From assembly GCA_963966185.1 (NCBI GenBank), contig CAWZYM010000309.1, forward strand, positions 270,258 through 334,257: DNA of 64,000 bases. The letters run 5' to 3'. Below are positions 49,818 through 61,277 of this stretch, in pieces. Under the pieces are notes generated by a model. That model was not told the origin of the DNA. It searched no databases and saw only the letters and a program-made list of their open reading frames with translations. Numbering within the stretch: the stretch's first letter is position 1; every line of letters begins with the position of its first letter. The translations under genes were made by a program, and so were the position numbers. The stretch is from Rhabditoides inermis. Its lineage: Eukaryota > Nematoda > Chromadorea > Rhabditida > Rhabditidae.

Positions 49818-50435
49818 AGAGAGAGAAGAGAGAGAGGAGAGAGAGAAAGGGAAGAGAAAGGGGGAAGAGAGAGAGGAGAGAGAGAGGGAGGAGGGGGAGA
49901 GAGGGTGGAAGAGAGAGGGAGAGAGAGAGATCCATTGCAGCTGGGGCTCCGACTGGGGCGAGTCCGGTCACATCCGCATCCGCCGCCAGCCCTCCGATCC
50001 CTGTATGCTCACTTCCTATTGGGCACAGCTGGAGACGATCGGACCGTGGGAAGTCGCGGCGGTGGTGCGACCGCACGGTGCGTCTCTCTCCCCCCCCCCC
50101 TCTCTCTCTCTCTCTCTCTACTTTCTCTTCCAGTGAATGTGGCAGTGTCCCCTCCGGCCCCAGTGGAGGGTAGTGGATGTGGGTGTGATGGGTGCTGTGA
50201 GGAGAGCTGTGATTGTGACGATGAGGATGATGAAGACTACTGGATGGAGGAGGAGACATCGACAACGGAGTCATACACTACCTCTGCCACAATGTCTCCA
50301 ACAACCACGGCGACCACTGCGGAACCCACGTCTACTCCCACCACAGCAACTACTTCAACCAAGAAAATCGAAAAGACACCAAAGCCCAAACACAAGAACA
50401 ACAAGGGGCGGCATCACGACAACCGACATGCGTGA
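47717..50435 (+). CDS. Papain-family (C1) cysteine protease with N-terminal ShK-like domain
   Basis: Signal peptide MITLLLISLSVLQIT (47717). A six-Cys ShK-like domain follows (ECKPCHDAVPNICNDLL ... ELCPKSCGMCD, 47809-48052), then a Thr-rich mucin-like linker (48092-48139). Next comes a propeptide of the I29 type (FRQGVNKFAVLKEEE, ~48470), a possible furin site RKKR (~48623) and the catalytic domain: DWREYMHPIQDQ, CGGCWAF (oxyanion Gln and catalytic Cys, 48697-48786), GCNGGYF, GPVAVGMAV, NHAVVLVGF (His, ~49720) and RNSWG (Asn, split at 49777/49941). All catalytic residues are kept; CGSCW is CGGCW. The tail after the domain is unusual: a Cys/Asp/Glu block (GCGCDGCCEESCDCDDEDDE), a Thr-rich run and a basic His/Asn end. 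Probably secreted or lysosomal digestive/defence protease. Several introns are long (GA)n or (CT)n tracts starting at the splice donor. Confidence 0.88.
48852..49044. repeat. GA microsatellite intron
   Basis: Begins immediately after the donor gtag following the catalytic-Cys exon and continues almost to the acceptor tctcag. Almost the whole intron is GA. Confidence 0.9.
49778..49935. repeat. GA microsatellite intron
   Basis: Fills the intron that splits the RNSWG motif, starting right after donor gtgag. Confidence 0.9.
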
Positions 50436-50655
50436 ATCGTTTAGCACAAAAATTCGTCAATACATTATTGCAAGTTGCATCAGTGTGTGTAGTGATGTCT
50501 TCTCACGGCGTGCCTCCTCCTGAGTGGAGGAGGATGGCTGGGGAAGACACCTCGAAAGGCCGGCAGGCGAGAGCGTCGAACAGGGTACAATAACTGCAAC
50601 CGTGTGGACATTTTTGTGATTTTGGTTCTCATGTGTTTCCACAGTTCTCGCGTTA

Positions 50656-50894
50656 GGGGCCCGACATACTTTGTAGCGCATGCGATTTGCCAGCGCGAGC
50701 GATTTTAAAATAGCCGAGCTACATTTCAAAAGTCGCAAGCGAAGAGGCGCTGGCTACAATTGAAAAGTAGCCCGCGCCGCGCCTGGCGAAATGTCGCCAC
50801 GCTAACAACGAAATACGCGAGCGACTTGGCTGGCGACTTTTACACAGAGAGAGAGGTGGCGAATCGCACGCGCTACAAAAGTATGTAGGGACCC
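50656..50894. mobile_element. MITE with TTA target duplication (PIF/Harbinger-like)
   Basis: Ends GGGGCCCGACATACTT and AAGTATGTAGGGACCC are inverted repeats extending to ~33 bp (TAGCGC..TGCGATT inside). TTA flanks both sides (50653-50655 and 50895-50897). A three-base TTA/TWA duplication is typical of PIF/Harbinger. No transposase. Confidence 0.6.
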
Positions 50895-51162
50895 TTATCA
50901 CCAAAAATGAACTCACCTTATTATTATTATCGTCGCCGACGGATACAATCAGAAAGCGATGACTATGCAAGGTGATAGGAGAGATCGACATGGTGAAATG
51001 GACAGTATGAAAGAGGGAGGGATGGATGGGGGAGGGAGATATGAGGTAAAAAAACGCTATGCGATGATTCAAAGCGCAAATATCGATGGACACAGTCACA
51101 TATCTGATGTGAGTGAGAGATTGTCAAACAAACATTCAATACCTCATTCACCCTAGGATTAC
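50895..51162. other. No gene seen
   Basis: Purine-rich sequence between the MITE and a candidate exon. Confidence 0.4.
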
Positions 51163-51406
51163 TCTTATTTCTCTGCCAGCGCGCGGTCGCGTGCCTTCCC
51201 CTGTTATTCCCCTGACCCCTGAACAATGCTGTGCGGCAGAGGACACTAACTGGACTGGTACTCTCTATATCTACGGCATTGAGACTGGAGAGGAATCCTC
51301 GAAGACGATGACACTCTCGGAGACGTCTCTTCGCGATCGATCGTTGAAGCCCGGCTCTTCCGCCGCCGAGATCGAAACTTCCCCAGAAGCCGCAAGCAGG
51401 GGATGA
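51163..51406 (+). CDS. Candidate exon of an unrecognised protein
   Basis: A plus reading with ordinary composition (TPEQCCAAEDTNWTGTLYIY near 51220-51280, then an acidic Ser-rich stretch) ends at TGA 51404-51406, after a possible start of the segment near 51163. It has no signal peptide and no linked exon that I can prove. It may be a lone exon or a remnant 3' of the protease. Confidence 0.25.
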
Positions 51407-51791
51407 CAAGCATCAACAACAACACGTACGTATCCACCGAACAACCGAAATCCGTATTGTTGGAACTCGCAGTAGGCATTGTATTACTGTATTTTACCGT
51501 ATCTATCCCACCGTAATTTACGTAATCGATATTGTGTGCTACTTGATTCGAGATAAATATTCTGATTCACCCTAGATGGATAATGTCATGTAAACATTAG
51601 TATACACGCGGCCCCATATTGGTTCATGTTGTTATTTGTTTGTTATAGACTTATTGGAATAGTCCGAGTTTCCTGCGAGAAGGATATAAGAAGAGAAGGA
51701 TATAAGAACAAGAGAAAAAGCACCAAAAATGAACAATAGTTATTTCTATCGGATAATGATAACAGAAATAATGGTATGTGTGGTTTGTGGA
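51407..51791. other. 3' flank of the F-box gene
   Basis: No gene seen. Convergent space. Confidence 0.4.
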
Positions 51792-53610
51792 TCAGTGTTT
51801 GAAAGGAAGTCCGTGGAAGTAGTCGAATCCAACGGGAAACGAGCTCTGCGAGTAGACTTCCGAGTTGAAATAGAGGGTGCAGGTGGTCGGCTCCACACAG
51901 AAAAGCACGTCCCTGAAAAAGACGGATCTGTCCCTTCTTCTTCTCTCCCTCCCTCCCTCTCTCTTTCTCTCCCTCCCTCCCTCTCTCTTCCCCTCTTCTC
52001 TCTCTCTCCACTCACGCCACAGTCTCCGTCTCCCCGCCGTCGTTGGCTTGGATGATGTGGTAGACGTTCTTGTGCATGCATCCACGCGGCCACTTTGTGA
52101 TGGCTTCCTGAAACACACTTTTCTTTTCTTTCCCCCTCTCTCTCCCTCTTTCTCCCTCCCCCTCTCTCTCCATCACTCTCTACTTCTCCACTCACATAGT
52201 CCGGCTCGTGTCGCAGCAGTCTCCTATGCTCGCCCTCTCCCTCCGCTGTCTCCACCATCCTCTTCACAGCTCCCTCCACCCACGACCTCCACTCAACAGC
52301 CGACACGTCGTCCTCACCCCACGCCGCCTTCACGAACGACAACTCGCGGCGACGAGCGATGAAGTCCTAGAGTTCTATTCTCATCAATAAGCAGCGCGCT
52401 GTGGGGTAGATCAGGGAAAAAAGGAGAGTCAGCTCGCGGCAATAGCGCGCAAAACAAGAGAGTTAGATTGTTAGAGCACCGTATTCCGAGCTGCAAGCGA
52501 GGTGAATCGAAAACTATCGCTCTGACGCAGACTATAGCACTTTTTTGTTGAGAATGTTGCAGGTATGTATAAGTAACATGATACTCACAATGATCATATC
52601 AATAGCGGGATCGAATAGTAGAGGAGAGAGGGTGAGTCGATACGCCCGTATGTGGTTAGCAGTGAGGGAGCGGAACCCTTCCGGCGGCAGATCGCACTCC
52701 CCACTGCCTTCCAAGACGATCTGGCGAGACGAGGTGAACTGGAAAGTCAATTTCATGTGAAGAATACGATACGCATCGGGAGCGACTATTATCATACCGT
52801 ATGAGACAGGTAGAGTGGCAGACTGAGTAGGTGGGGCGAGTGAATGTGTAGTGCGTGGGTATGGAATAGATCGGCCACTGCCGCGGCGCGCGAGCACATA
52901 TCGAGAGACGGAGACGGGTGAGGACAGTCCTGAACATCCACATTTACTTTTTCGATCTTTCTGAGAGTCGTTTGCCAGCAAACGCGAACACAATATATAC
53001 CTCTCACTCACCAATCGCAGCGTGTCCACTCTCACTCGCCCCGCAGCTGACACCTCCTCCATCCTGTCTTCCCACGCACCGTCACGCGCACAGAATAGAC
53101 GCTGAAGCAATCAATATGCAGATCTCACTTCATACGAGCTCACCCAGTGCACACTGTCGATGCTAGCATTTTCGAGAGCCGCTTTGAGAATGGTTCGGAA
53201 CCCTGTCTCGGATCCGCCGGGGTGCGCGACGGAGTGACGATTGATGCCGTCGTGAACACACACATTCGAGAGACTGAAAAGAAAACTCACTTTTTGTTTT
53301 TGCACATTTATCTTACATGCAGTAGTCGCCTTTGAAAAACTGAATCTCCATAGCAGGGTCGTTGTCGTGAAAGTGGAAAGTTATCTGGAAAACGGACCCA
53401 ATCACAGAATTTCACACATGAATCAATTCCTACCCTGTCTCGATCGACCACCATCTCTCTAATCCTCAGCTGTCTTCTGGGTGCGTGGTAGAGGAAAGAG
53501 GGACAGGCGAGGGCTGCCGCTGACAGATCCGGATCATCCAGGAAGGAGAGAATACGGTAGATGAGCTCATTAGGGAGGATGGACAGCGACCAGTGAACAG
53601 AGCGGACCAT
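51792..53610 (-). CDS. F-box protein
   Basis: ATG at 53608-53610. Exon 1 carries an F-box (LSILPNELIYRILSFLDDPD then LSAAALACPSFLYHAPRR), the motif that binds Skp1 in SCF ubiquitin ligases. Downstream exons join as ITFHFHDNDPAMEIQFFKGD, VCVHDGINRHSVAHPGGSET, RLFCARDGAWEDRMEEVSA, a long part including MKLTFQFTSSRQIVLEGSGE and FVKAAWGEDDVSAVEWRSWV, and EAITKWPRGCMHKNVYHIIQ, ending CVEPTTCTLYFNSEVYSQSS and FDYFHGLPFKH (TGA 51792-51794). The substrate-binding part is not a repeat domain that I recognise. Nematodes have hundreds of F-box genes, many fast-evolving. The exon choice at ~52790-52970 is uncertain because two frames are open. Confidence 0.75.
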
Positions 53611-53953
53611 CGAGGGTGCAAATCCAGTAGAAAAGAGTAGAGTATGATCAATACATGATGGGGTAGATGGACGCTAGCCGTCGGCATAGTCGCTGGCCGA
53701 AGGCACATTCTCTCTCTCTCTCTCTCTCTCACACACTCTCTCTCACTCTCTCTCTCCCTCTCTCTCGCTCTTTCCGTATTCAAATCAACCTTCCCCATTT
53801 AGAATACTGGTTCGTCCGCAGTGAAAGCCATGTTGTGCAAATTTTCACATCCAGAACATGATTTCCTTTCATAACCTAACAATACGTGTTCCCCAGTTCT
53901 TCCTTCATATCAAACGAAATTCACATAAGTACATTTTCGAACACATCAACACA
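53611..53953. other. Space between the F-box gene and the upstream UGT
   Basis: Both genes are on the minus strand, so this 343-bp gap is the UGT 3' end and F-box 5' region. Contains a CT tract (53709-53770). Close same-strand spacing would permit an operon, but no SL2-type signal can be shown. Confidence 0.4.
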
Positions 53954-54328
53954 TCACTGTATCTTCTCTTTTCCATTCACCACATTCATGCGATAGAACA
54001 GGAAGAGAGCTGATTTGTATATCGAATAGACAACGAGAATGAGTGAAAGTAGAAGGAAGGCGACCACATCGATGGAGTAGTAGACAATGAAGGAGAGATC
54101 GCGCATCGGTGAGACATCCAGCTCTGAGATGCGACCGAATCTAAATCATAATGATACTTTTCCATACGTTTCATAATTTGTGAAACATACCTGCCGACGT
54201 ACTCTACTGTCTCGATGACCCTTTGTCTGACGGGCCACGGCTTGTTTCTCATCAGACCACCCAGGCGGGCGGCACGGGAAGAGAAGCTGGAAGGGGAGGG
54301 GTGGGAGAGATGGAGAGAGAAAAAGATG

Positions 54329-54376
<48 letters not shown>

Positions 54377-55078
54377 CACCTCTTATCCGTCAGTATCCTC
54401 TTGAGTGCATCGATCAGTGTCTCTTCCGTTATCCTCTCCTTCTGCAGTACCACAGAAGAGTCATGCTGCTCCAGCATTTTCGAGTTCCTGGAAAGTGAAT
54501 TGACTTTTACTCGATAAAACAAAGACGGGATAGGACACATGATAATCGATAGACAGACAAACTGCCAGACGCGCATACCAGTACTGACTGCTATGCGAAA
54601 AGGACAGTAATAGGTGTTCAGTCAGACACACATACAGAGACACATACATACACGTACATACACACTAACACACCTGTACTGGTCTCCGAAAGTGGGCACG
54701 AGGACAGCTGGCGTGCCGGAAGTGGCAATCTCGAGCACGCTGTTCATACCCGCGTGCGAGACGAAACCCACCACTCGAGGGTGGACTGAACATGTAGAGT
54801 TAGTGTTGTTACTACTGTATTTTTCTTTTACTAGTTTATTTACTACTTATTTCTTTTGAAATGTATGTTTTACTCACACAGCAGCTCCTTCTGCTGCAGC
54901 CAGGGAGTGAGTGTGAGATTGGGGACGTCATCCGCGAGATTCGAGGGCTCATTGAACTTCCAGATGAAATGGAACGAGGGGAAGCGGCGGACGGCGCTGG
55001 AACAGGGACTCTCCATCTTTCTACTTCTCTCTCTCCTTCCCCTTCTCTCTCCCCTCCCTTCTCATCTCTCTGATCTCT

Positions 55079-55131
<53 letters not shown>

Positions 55132-56809
55132 GCTGTTCTACTCACTTGACTATGCTCTCTTTTATTTGCCTAGGCATTTTCGCAGTTGGTACGACCGAAC
55201 CAAACGATATGAGAACGACAGGCTTGGATGTCTGAAATGATTGTGAAAGATTTGGAAGACCATGAACGGTTACCTGATTGAAAATCGCTCCGAAGCGCTC
55301 GTCCAATACTCCGGGCTTTCCAATAGCCACGCCTCCAACGTCAACGACCTAAAAACGGATCGAGGTGATGGTTCAATATAAACGACAAGCGTACCTTATA
55401 GTTACTCGTACGTGGGAAGTCGAGTACCTCATCCGTGTTGCTCAGCATGTGTCCCATTCGACGATATCCCACATCATCCATCGACACATCGTACCCCGCA
55501 CCCCGAGCCACATCCTCAACAAAACACCCTTGACTTGTTTTTTTTCTATACTTCCTCTCGGCGCTACCCATAAGACCGGGGCAATGGATGTGCTTTCTAA
55601 ACATATGATTATGAAATAGCGATACCGAATAAAGTATTTGATTTGATTTGATTTGTGACAAAAAGCATACCTCGTACTGATCGGCGACCATGCGCTTGGC
55701 AAGGACTCGAGTGGAGGCATACACGACAAAGTTGAAGACACGCTCGGGGAAAGTCAATCTGAACAGAGGAGTGTACTCTTGGATTCTTGGAATGTCCCGC
55801 CTTCTCACCTGCTGGAGAAGGCGGTGATGGAAGCGGGCATGAACGAAGGCAGCATGGGGACGTCGAAGAAATGGGATGCGCCGTCGATCATCCCTGTATG
55901 CGACGGCTATGTGTTTCTTTTTCTTGTATTAAATGTTTATTATATTGTTTTTGTACTGTTTTATTGGTTGTGTCTTTTTCAAAACGCACCGACCGCACTG
56001 GCGGCAATCTGTTGTGGTACTCCTGCTGCCTCCATCACCACACTCCCACACAGAACGAACACCTATGCAAGGTTATGAATCGCTATAATCTGACGAACAA
56101 GGCCAATAAGGTCATCGAAGACCTGTGCAAGTGATGAGAGTATATTGCGCTGTGTTTCAGACAACTCACCTCCGATATTCCGATATCGTACTTCTCCCGG
56201 CGAATCTCCTTGATGAGATCGGATCTGTAGAGTGATCAATCAACCAAATTGTTCTTACAGTTTACTTACACATACAGTACCTGTTCATGACATCGCGGCA
56301 TAGTCCGATCTGCAGGCGGGAGAACTCCAGTGTGAGATCCATGTTCTTTTTCAAGTTGGACTGAAAGGTCTATTTCAAACAGTTTCACGAAATAGTTCTT
56401 ACATGCATGCTCCAGAAGTCTAGCTGGTGCTCAACTGCGTCCAGGTCTCTCTCCGTTCGAATGAGAGGGGTCAACTCCCGCGCCAGCGACGGAGACTTGG
56501 CCTGCAGCGGATCTCTCTCTCTCCCCCCCCCTCTCTCTCCCTTCCTCTCTCTTCCACTCTCTCTCACTCGTTCTCTCTGTCTCTCTCTCACCTTGTAGTC
56601 CCTCTTGGATCCGTAGAACGGGCGGTACACTGTCTGAATGGATACTGTAACTCGTTTTCACCGTAACACTCACCACATGATGTCCTCTCTCTGCCAACAC
56701 GTCAGCTATTGATGCTAGAAAATCGGTGTGGGAGTATCCGAGAGGAGCTGAGTAGATCATGATCTTCAGTGGACTCGAAGTCTTCTGCAGGTTGACTGAC
56801 TGAAAATCA

Positions 56810-56841
<32 letters not shown>

Positions 56842-56943
56842 CCCTCTCTCCCACTATCTCTCGCCACTCGGCAGTGTGTTTACCTGGTCAATACTGGTGA
56901 GGTAACCATAGCAAACGGTCAATAATGTGAGTAGGAAAAGCAT
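53954..56943 (-). CDS. UDP-glycosyltransferase (UGT)
   Basis: ATG 56941-56943, signal peptide MLFLLTLLTVCYG. The N-terminal acceptor half starts APLGYSHTDFLASIADVLAE (~56720), with the expected His, then VYRPFYGSKRDYK, FSRLQIGLCRDVMN and SFMPASITAFSSR. The donor half has PVVLISFGSV (~55215), FHFIWKFNEPSN and the UGT signature GFVSHAGMNSVLEIATSGTP followed by AVLVPTFGDQ (54690-54785). The C-terminal membrane anchor is FIVYYSIDVVAFLLLSLILV with a basic-ended cytosolic tail (TGA 53954-53956). About 15 exons join in phase. It transfers sugar from a UDP-sugar to lipophilic molecules on the luminal side of the ER, the usual detoxification role. No lesion seen. The N-terminal half is divergent. Confidence 0.88.
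55560..55665 (-). repeat. Possible retroposon tail in a UGT intron
   Basis: The plus strand reads ...aatagcgataccgaataaag then tatttgatttgatttgattt, a short pentamer-repeat tail like nematode non-LTR/SINE ends. No clear start is visible. Confidence 0.3.
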
Positions 56944-58005
56944 GAGAGTATGAGTATGTGAGGCATGAGCAGACTCCTTTTTATGCGCGTTCTTATCATT
57001 GCTTGTTCTCATTTGACTGCGTCACAGGGAGTGCGTGGGGAGAGAGAGCCATATGACAGTGCACCTTTCATATTCAATCTCACAATCAAACACACAACTG
57101 ATAAACAGTTTGGAACGCCGCGGTCATCAACTGGTATCACAGATTGTACCTGTCGAGTGTCGATGCTTCGAGGGATTTGAGGCAAATAAAAGGTATATGA
57201 GAAGCATTCGATCCCTATATTCCACTGTCTCCCTTTCACGTGGTCACTTTGGCTGATGGATCTGTCTGGCCATCGCCTATTGCCTCGCTCGTTGGTCTTA
57301 TTGGCTGATGCGCCGTCACAAGCCCCTCTTTCGCCGCTCCTGACCAAAGAGCAATATGTGTACCGCCCGTCGTTGCTCAGTCGTCACATACAAAACGTTC
57401 GAAACAATAGAAAGATATGAGAGTGATTATGTTTCGTGGTCAATGATAAGATCACCACCCCCGATGATAATACAGTGTAGTGCGTTTTTGGTACTTGGGA
57501 CTTAGAAGTTCAGTGTTTGCATGTACTTTTAGATACCAAACGAAACTTTTTCTTTATCGAAGCATCCGAGTATTTCTGAAAAATCACTTTGTACATGTAA
57601 TTCGACGTATTCACCTGAAACGAAAAATAAGGAAACAGAGTTATAAGGAATGCGTTCCTTATATACTCGTTTGGTAAAGATTAAGGGTGGTCAGCCACAT
57701 CGCTTGAACTCGCAATCCCAGACTGAAAGAGATCACAATCAGAGCATGGAAGAAGAGCTGAAAGAAGAGGAGAGTGAGTTCCGATCACGCTGCCCCGTCA
57801 AAGTGCAATGACCTCACTTTGCAGCGGTCATCCGCCAGGATCCTATTTCAACTCACTCTGGGTGGTCTCTTAGTTCCAGAAAATCAACCCATCCCATATT
57901 CAATTGGTTTGGAACGCTCATGCAAGGGTGAGCGAGAGCGAGAGAGCAGTGCGGACATTATTAATGTGCAGGACGGGGCCAACTGGCGTGAAGCGAGTAG
58001 AGTTA

Positions 58006-58048
<43 letters not shown>

Positions 58049-58231
58049 GGGAGGATACGCGAGTGAGAGTGAGAGAGGAGGGGAGGACACCTGACCGCGG
58101 GAAGCGCGGCGGGAAAAAAAGAGTGATATCCCACATCGGGTCACTCTCTCCCTCTTTTTCCCTCTCTCCTTCTCGCGAAGGCTCACAGAGTGCGAGTCTC
58201 TCACTCTGCAACTCACCGCCACACTTTCGAT
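56944..58231. promoter_or_regulatory. Divergent region between UGT and GILT genes
   Basis: Contains CTTATCA (56994), TGATAAG (~57445) and TGATAAT (~57463), GATA-type motifs, plus the UGT-like exon fragment (57050-57180) and a (GA)n tract (58008-58043). The GA tract is close to the GILT start codon. Confidence 0.4.
57050..57180 (+). pseudogene. Possible UGT first-exon fragment
   Basis: The reading SYSISQSNTQLINSLERRGH then QLVSQIVPVECRCFEGF resembles the start of a UGT acceptor domain (SHT-F---LA--L---GH-VT---P). It faces away from the intact UGT and has no following exons. Likely a remnant of a duplicated UGT. Confidence 0.35.
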
Positions 58232-58896
58232 ATGCGGACAACGCTTCTCGCCATTTGCGTTTTAGCGCAGGTTTGTAATGTATTTATTAAATATTGATCT
58301 ATAATGTTTTTGTAATGTCCCAAATTCAGGTTGTTGTGGCGCAATACCACAACCAACAACAACAGTACCCGGTGAAGGTGAGTTGTTTACTCTTGTGTTT
58401 ATTCCCGTGTCCAGCTAGAAGCCTAGAAGACACGACTCTTGAGAGACCAATTGCATAGTATAGTTGTGATAGTGATTACATCGCTGATTGCTGATAGCAG
58501 ACTCTGTACTAGACGCAACGTGAGTACGCGCTTGCCACATCATTGCTGGTAAATAAGACGGGTAGACTGAGAGAGAGGGAATGAAAGAGACAAAGAGAGA
58601 GTAAGAAAGAGGGATTTCAGGCCACATACCAAGCCGGTCAGTACAACAGCCAGACATATCAGCAGCAGTTGCAGCAGGTATGTTATCAATGGTTATCACT
58701 GACTCATAACTCTCGCCTTCAATTATTGCTCACATTTCTTCGCCGCCCTCACGCTTATCTGACAACATGAAGAAAAAAAAACCAAAATGTGTGTTCTACT
58801 GGTTCTACTTTATTATTCTCTTTTTGGATCAGTCGGGTACAAAACATGGAAACGATGATGAATGAACATGTAGGGATGAAATGAAAGAGGTGGAAT

Positions 58897-58942
<46 letters not shown>

Positions 58943-61236
58943 AGATGAGAGAAGAGAGAGAGAGAGAGGGAGAGAGAGAGAGTCTCTTCCTCTCTAGCAG
59001 CACCAGCAGTTTCACCAGCAGCAGTCGGCGGCGGCCGGGCACCAGCAGAGGCAGCACAGACAGAGGACCCCCTACGCAAAGCCCACTCCCGCTCCCTACA
59101 AGGTAAGTTTCAAATCTCAAACGTTTATTTGGAGTTGCAAACATGATCATGACACGTACAATATCTTCTCTTTGGGGCAAAAATAAGGTACGTACGAGAG
59201 CTCATTAATAACAATAAGTTACACCACAAGGATGCGTCACACATGAAATGCCTGTGAACAATGACAATGGAGGGACAGCAGTAGAGTACTAGATGGTATG
59301 GCTCTAGAAAACCAGCAATGAGAATCCACGATGACGGTGTGTCTTCTGGCTAGCGGCTGACAACGTGTCAGGGTGGTCGCCAACCCACCGCGGTAGCGGA
59401 ACTTCTTTAGGCCCACGGGCGGCATCGAACCCGTGACTTTCGATTGAGAGCCGCGCACACATCCACTGCGCTACCGCCGCGCACGTTTAATGAGTTCTTC
59501 GCGTATATGTTTCTTCGAAATTGTAAAATTGATGATAAACACGGCGAAATGAGTGATAATACGGAGGTTAATAGGCTCTCTCTTTTCTTGTCTTGCTGCA
59601 TTTTTTTAAAAGTTTATAATAAATAAAGCCCGGCCTCTATATACGCGTGAGCTCTTTCTTTTCTCCATTCTCTTTCACTGTACCATTTGAATGGCGCCCT
59701 ATTTGACCATCACCTCCCTCTTTTTATGCGTACTATACACATCTGGCGTATTCCTTTTTTCTATGGCAGCTGTGAGTGAGCTATGAGTGGATGCACTGAC
59801 GAGGAGTGTAGTAGGGGCCACACCTCGGATTCGTACCAAATTGATAGGATACCTTAGTTAGGACCCTAGCCATCGATATGTGGTGTCCGAATTTCCTAAA
59901 CGAACTATACGTTTCCGGTACGAAAACGTACAAGGCTCGTTTTTTGCGTTCCTCTCACCCTATGCGGCGGTCGGAAGATCGAGCCGTTGTGGCCTAGTGG
60001 CGAAAGCGTCTGCCTGCCGAAATGACCCTCACGAGTTCGATTCCGCACACATGCTTTTTGTTTTGCTAACTCATTTTGGTTGATCGTCTCGCTGTTCAAT
60101 CACTGGTTAGTAAAAAAAAAGAATGGAAGAAAGGCAATGACCGACTCGATGGTTTCTCTTCAAGAAGGACGGCTGTCAGGAACAGAGATGATCTACCGTG
60201 CGCAATATTACAACCTTCAACTCTACATACACAATATTCGCACACTATCAAAACACATACGACATTGTGAAGTAGCTTGACGACGTTCGGGACTTTTCTG
60301 ACAGAAGACGGTGCAGTTGCGAGCTACATACGGCTGATGCAAATGGCACTACGTCACTACGACGATCGACAAATGACATCGAGATCGACAAGAATGTCTC
60401 ATTAAAAAAAAACACTTATTTGATAGAGTTGTTTCATGGACCATGAGAAAATGATGATATGGTCTGAAGTACAAGTCCATAATTTTTGAACAAAACAAAA
60501 AGCATGTGCGCGGAATCGAACTCGTGAGGGTCATTTCGACAGGCAGACGCTTCCGCCACTAGGGCACAAACGGCTCGGTCTTCGACAGCCGCGTAGGGTG
60601 AGAGAAACGCGAAAACGAGCCCTGTACGTTTTCGTACCGGAAACGTATAGTTCGTTTAGGAAATTCGGACACCACAATTCGATGGCTAGGGTCCTAACTA
60701 AGGTATCCTATCAATTTGGTACGAATCCTGAGGGTGTGGCCCCTACTACACTTCATCGTGAAAACAGTGTGAGAGTGGATCTGCAACACGCAGCGATTCG
60801 AAGGAGAAGGTCGCACACACCGCAATTGATCACTCTAATCACCCACATTTATCAAGCGCCCTTGCGAGTGCGAAGCTAGTGGCTAGTCCTCAACAGCGAG
60901 AACACACACGATTTATGAGCGCCCCCGACTCGCACGAAAGAAACAAGAAATAGCGCAAATATCTTTTTGATGTCTGATTCAAAATTTCTTTTTTCAGCAG
61001 CCGTACAAGGCGAATGCGGCATACAACCGACCCACCACAGTCAACAGCATCAGCAGAGGACAGGTAGGGAGAGAAAAGGAGAAAGAGAAAGAGAGACAGC
61101 GAGAGAAAGGGGGGAGAGTGAGAGAGAGGAAGAGAGAGAGAGAAAGAAAGAGAGAGAGATTTGTTCGAGCAGCAGCTCCAGCAGCAACAGCTCGCGGCAC
61201 AGCAGAGGCAGCAGAGCCGCACCCAGATACAGGCAC

Positions 61237-61277
<41 letters not shown>

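Noticed and set aside
59402..59487. Functional tRNA gene on the minus strand
   Set aside because: A and B boxes are good, but the anticodon arm does not pair well, and the 3' flank resembles a retroposon body rather than a T-run terminator.
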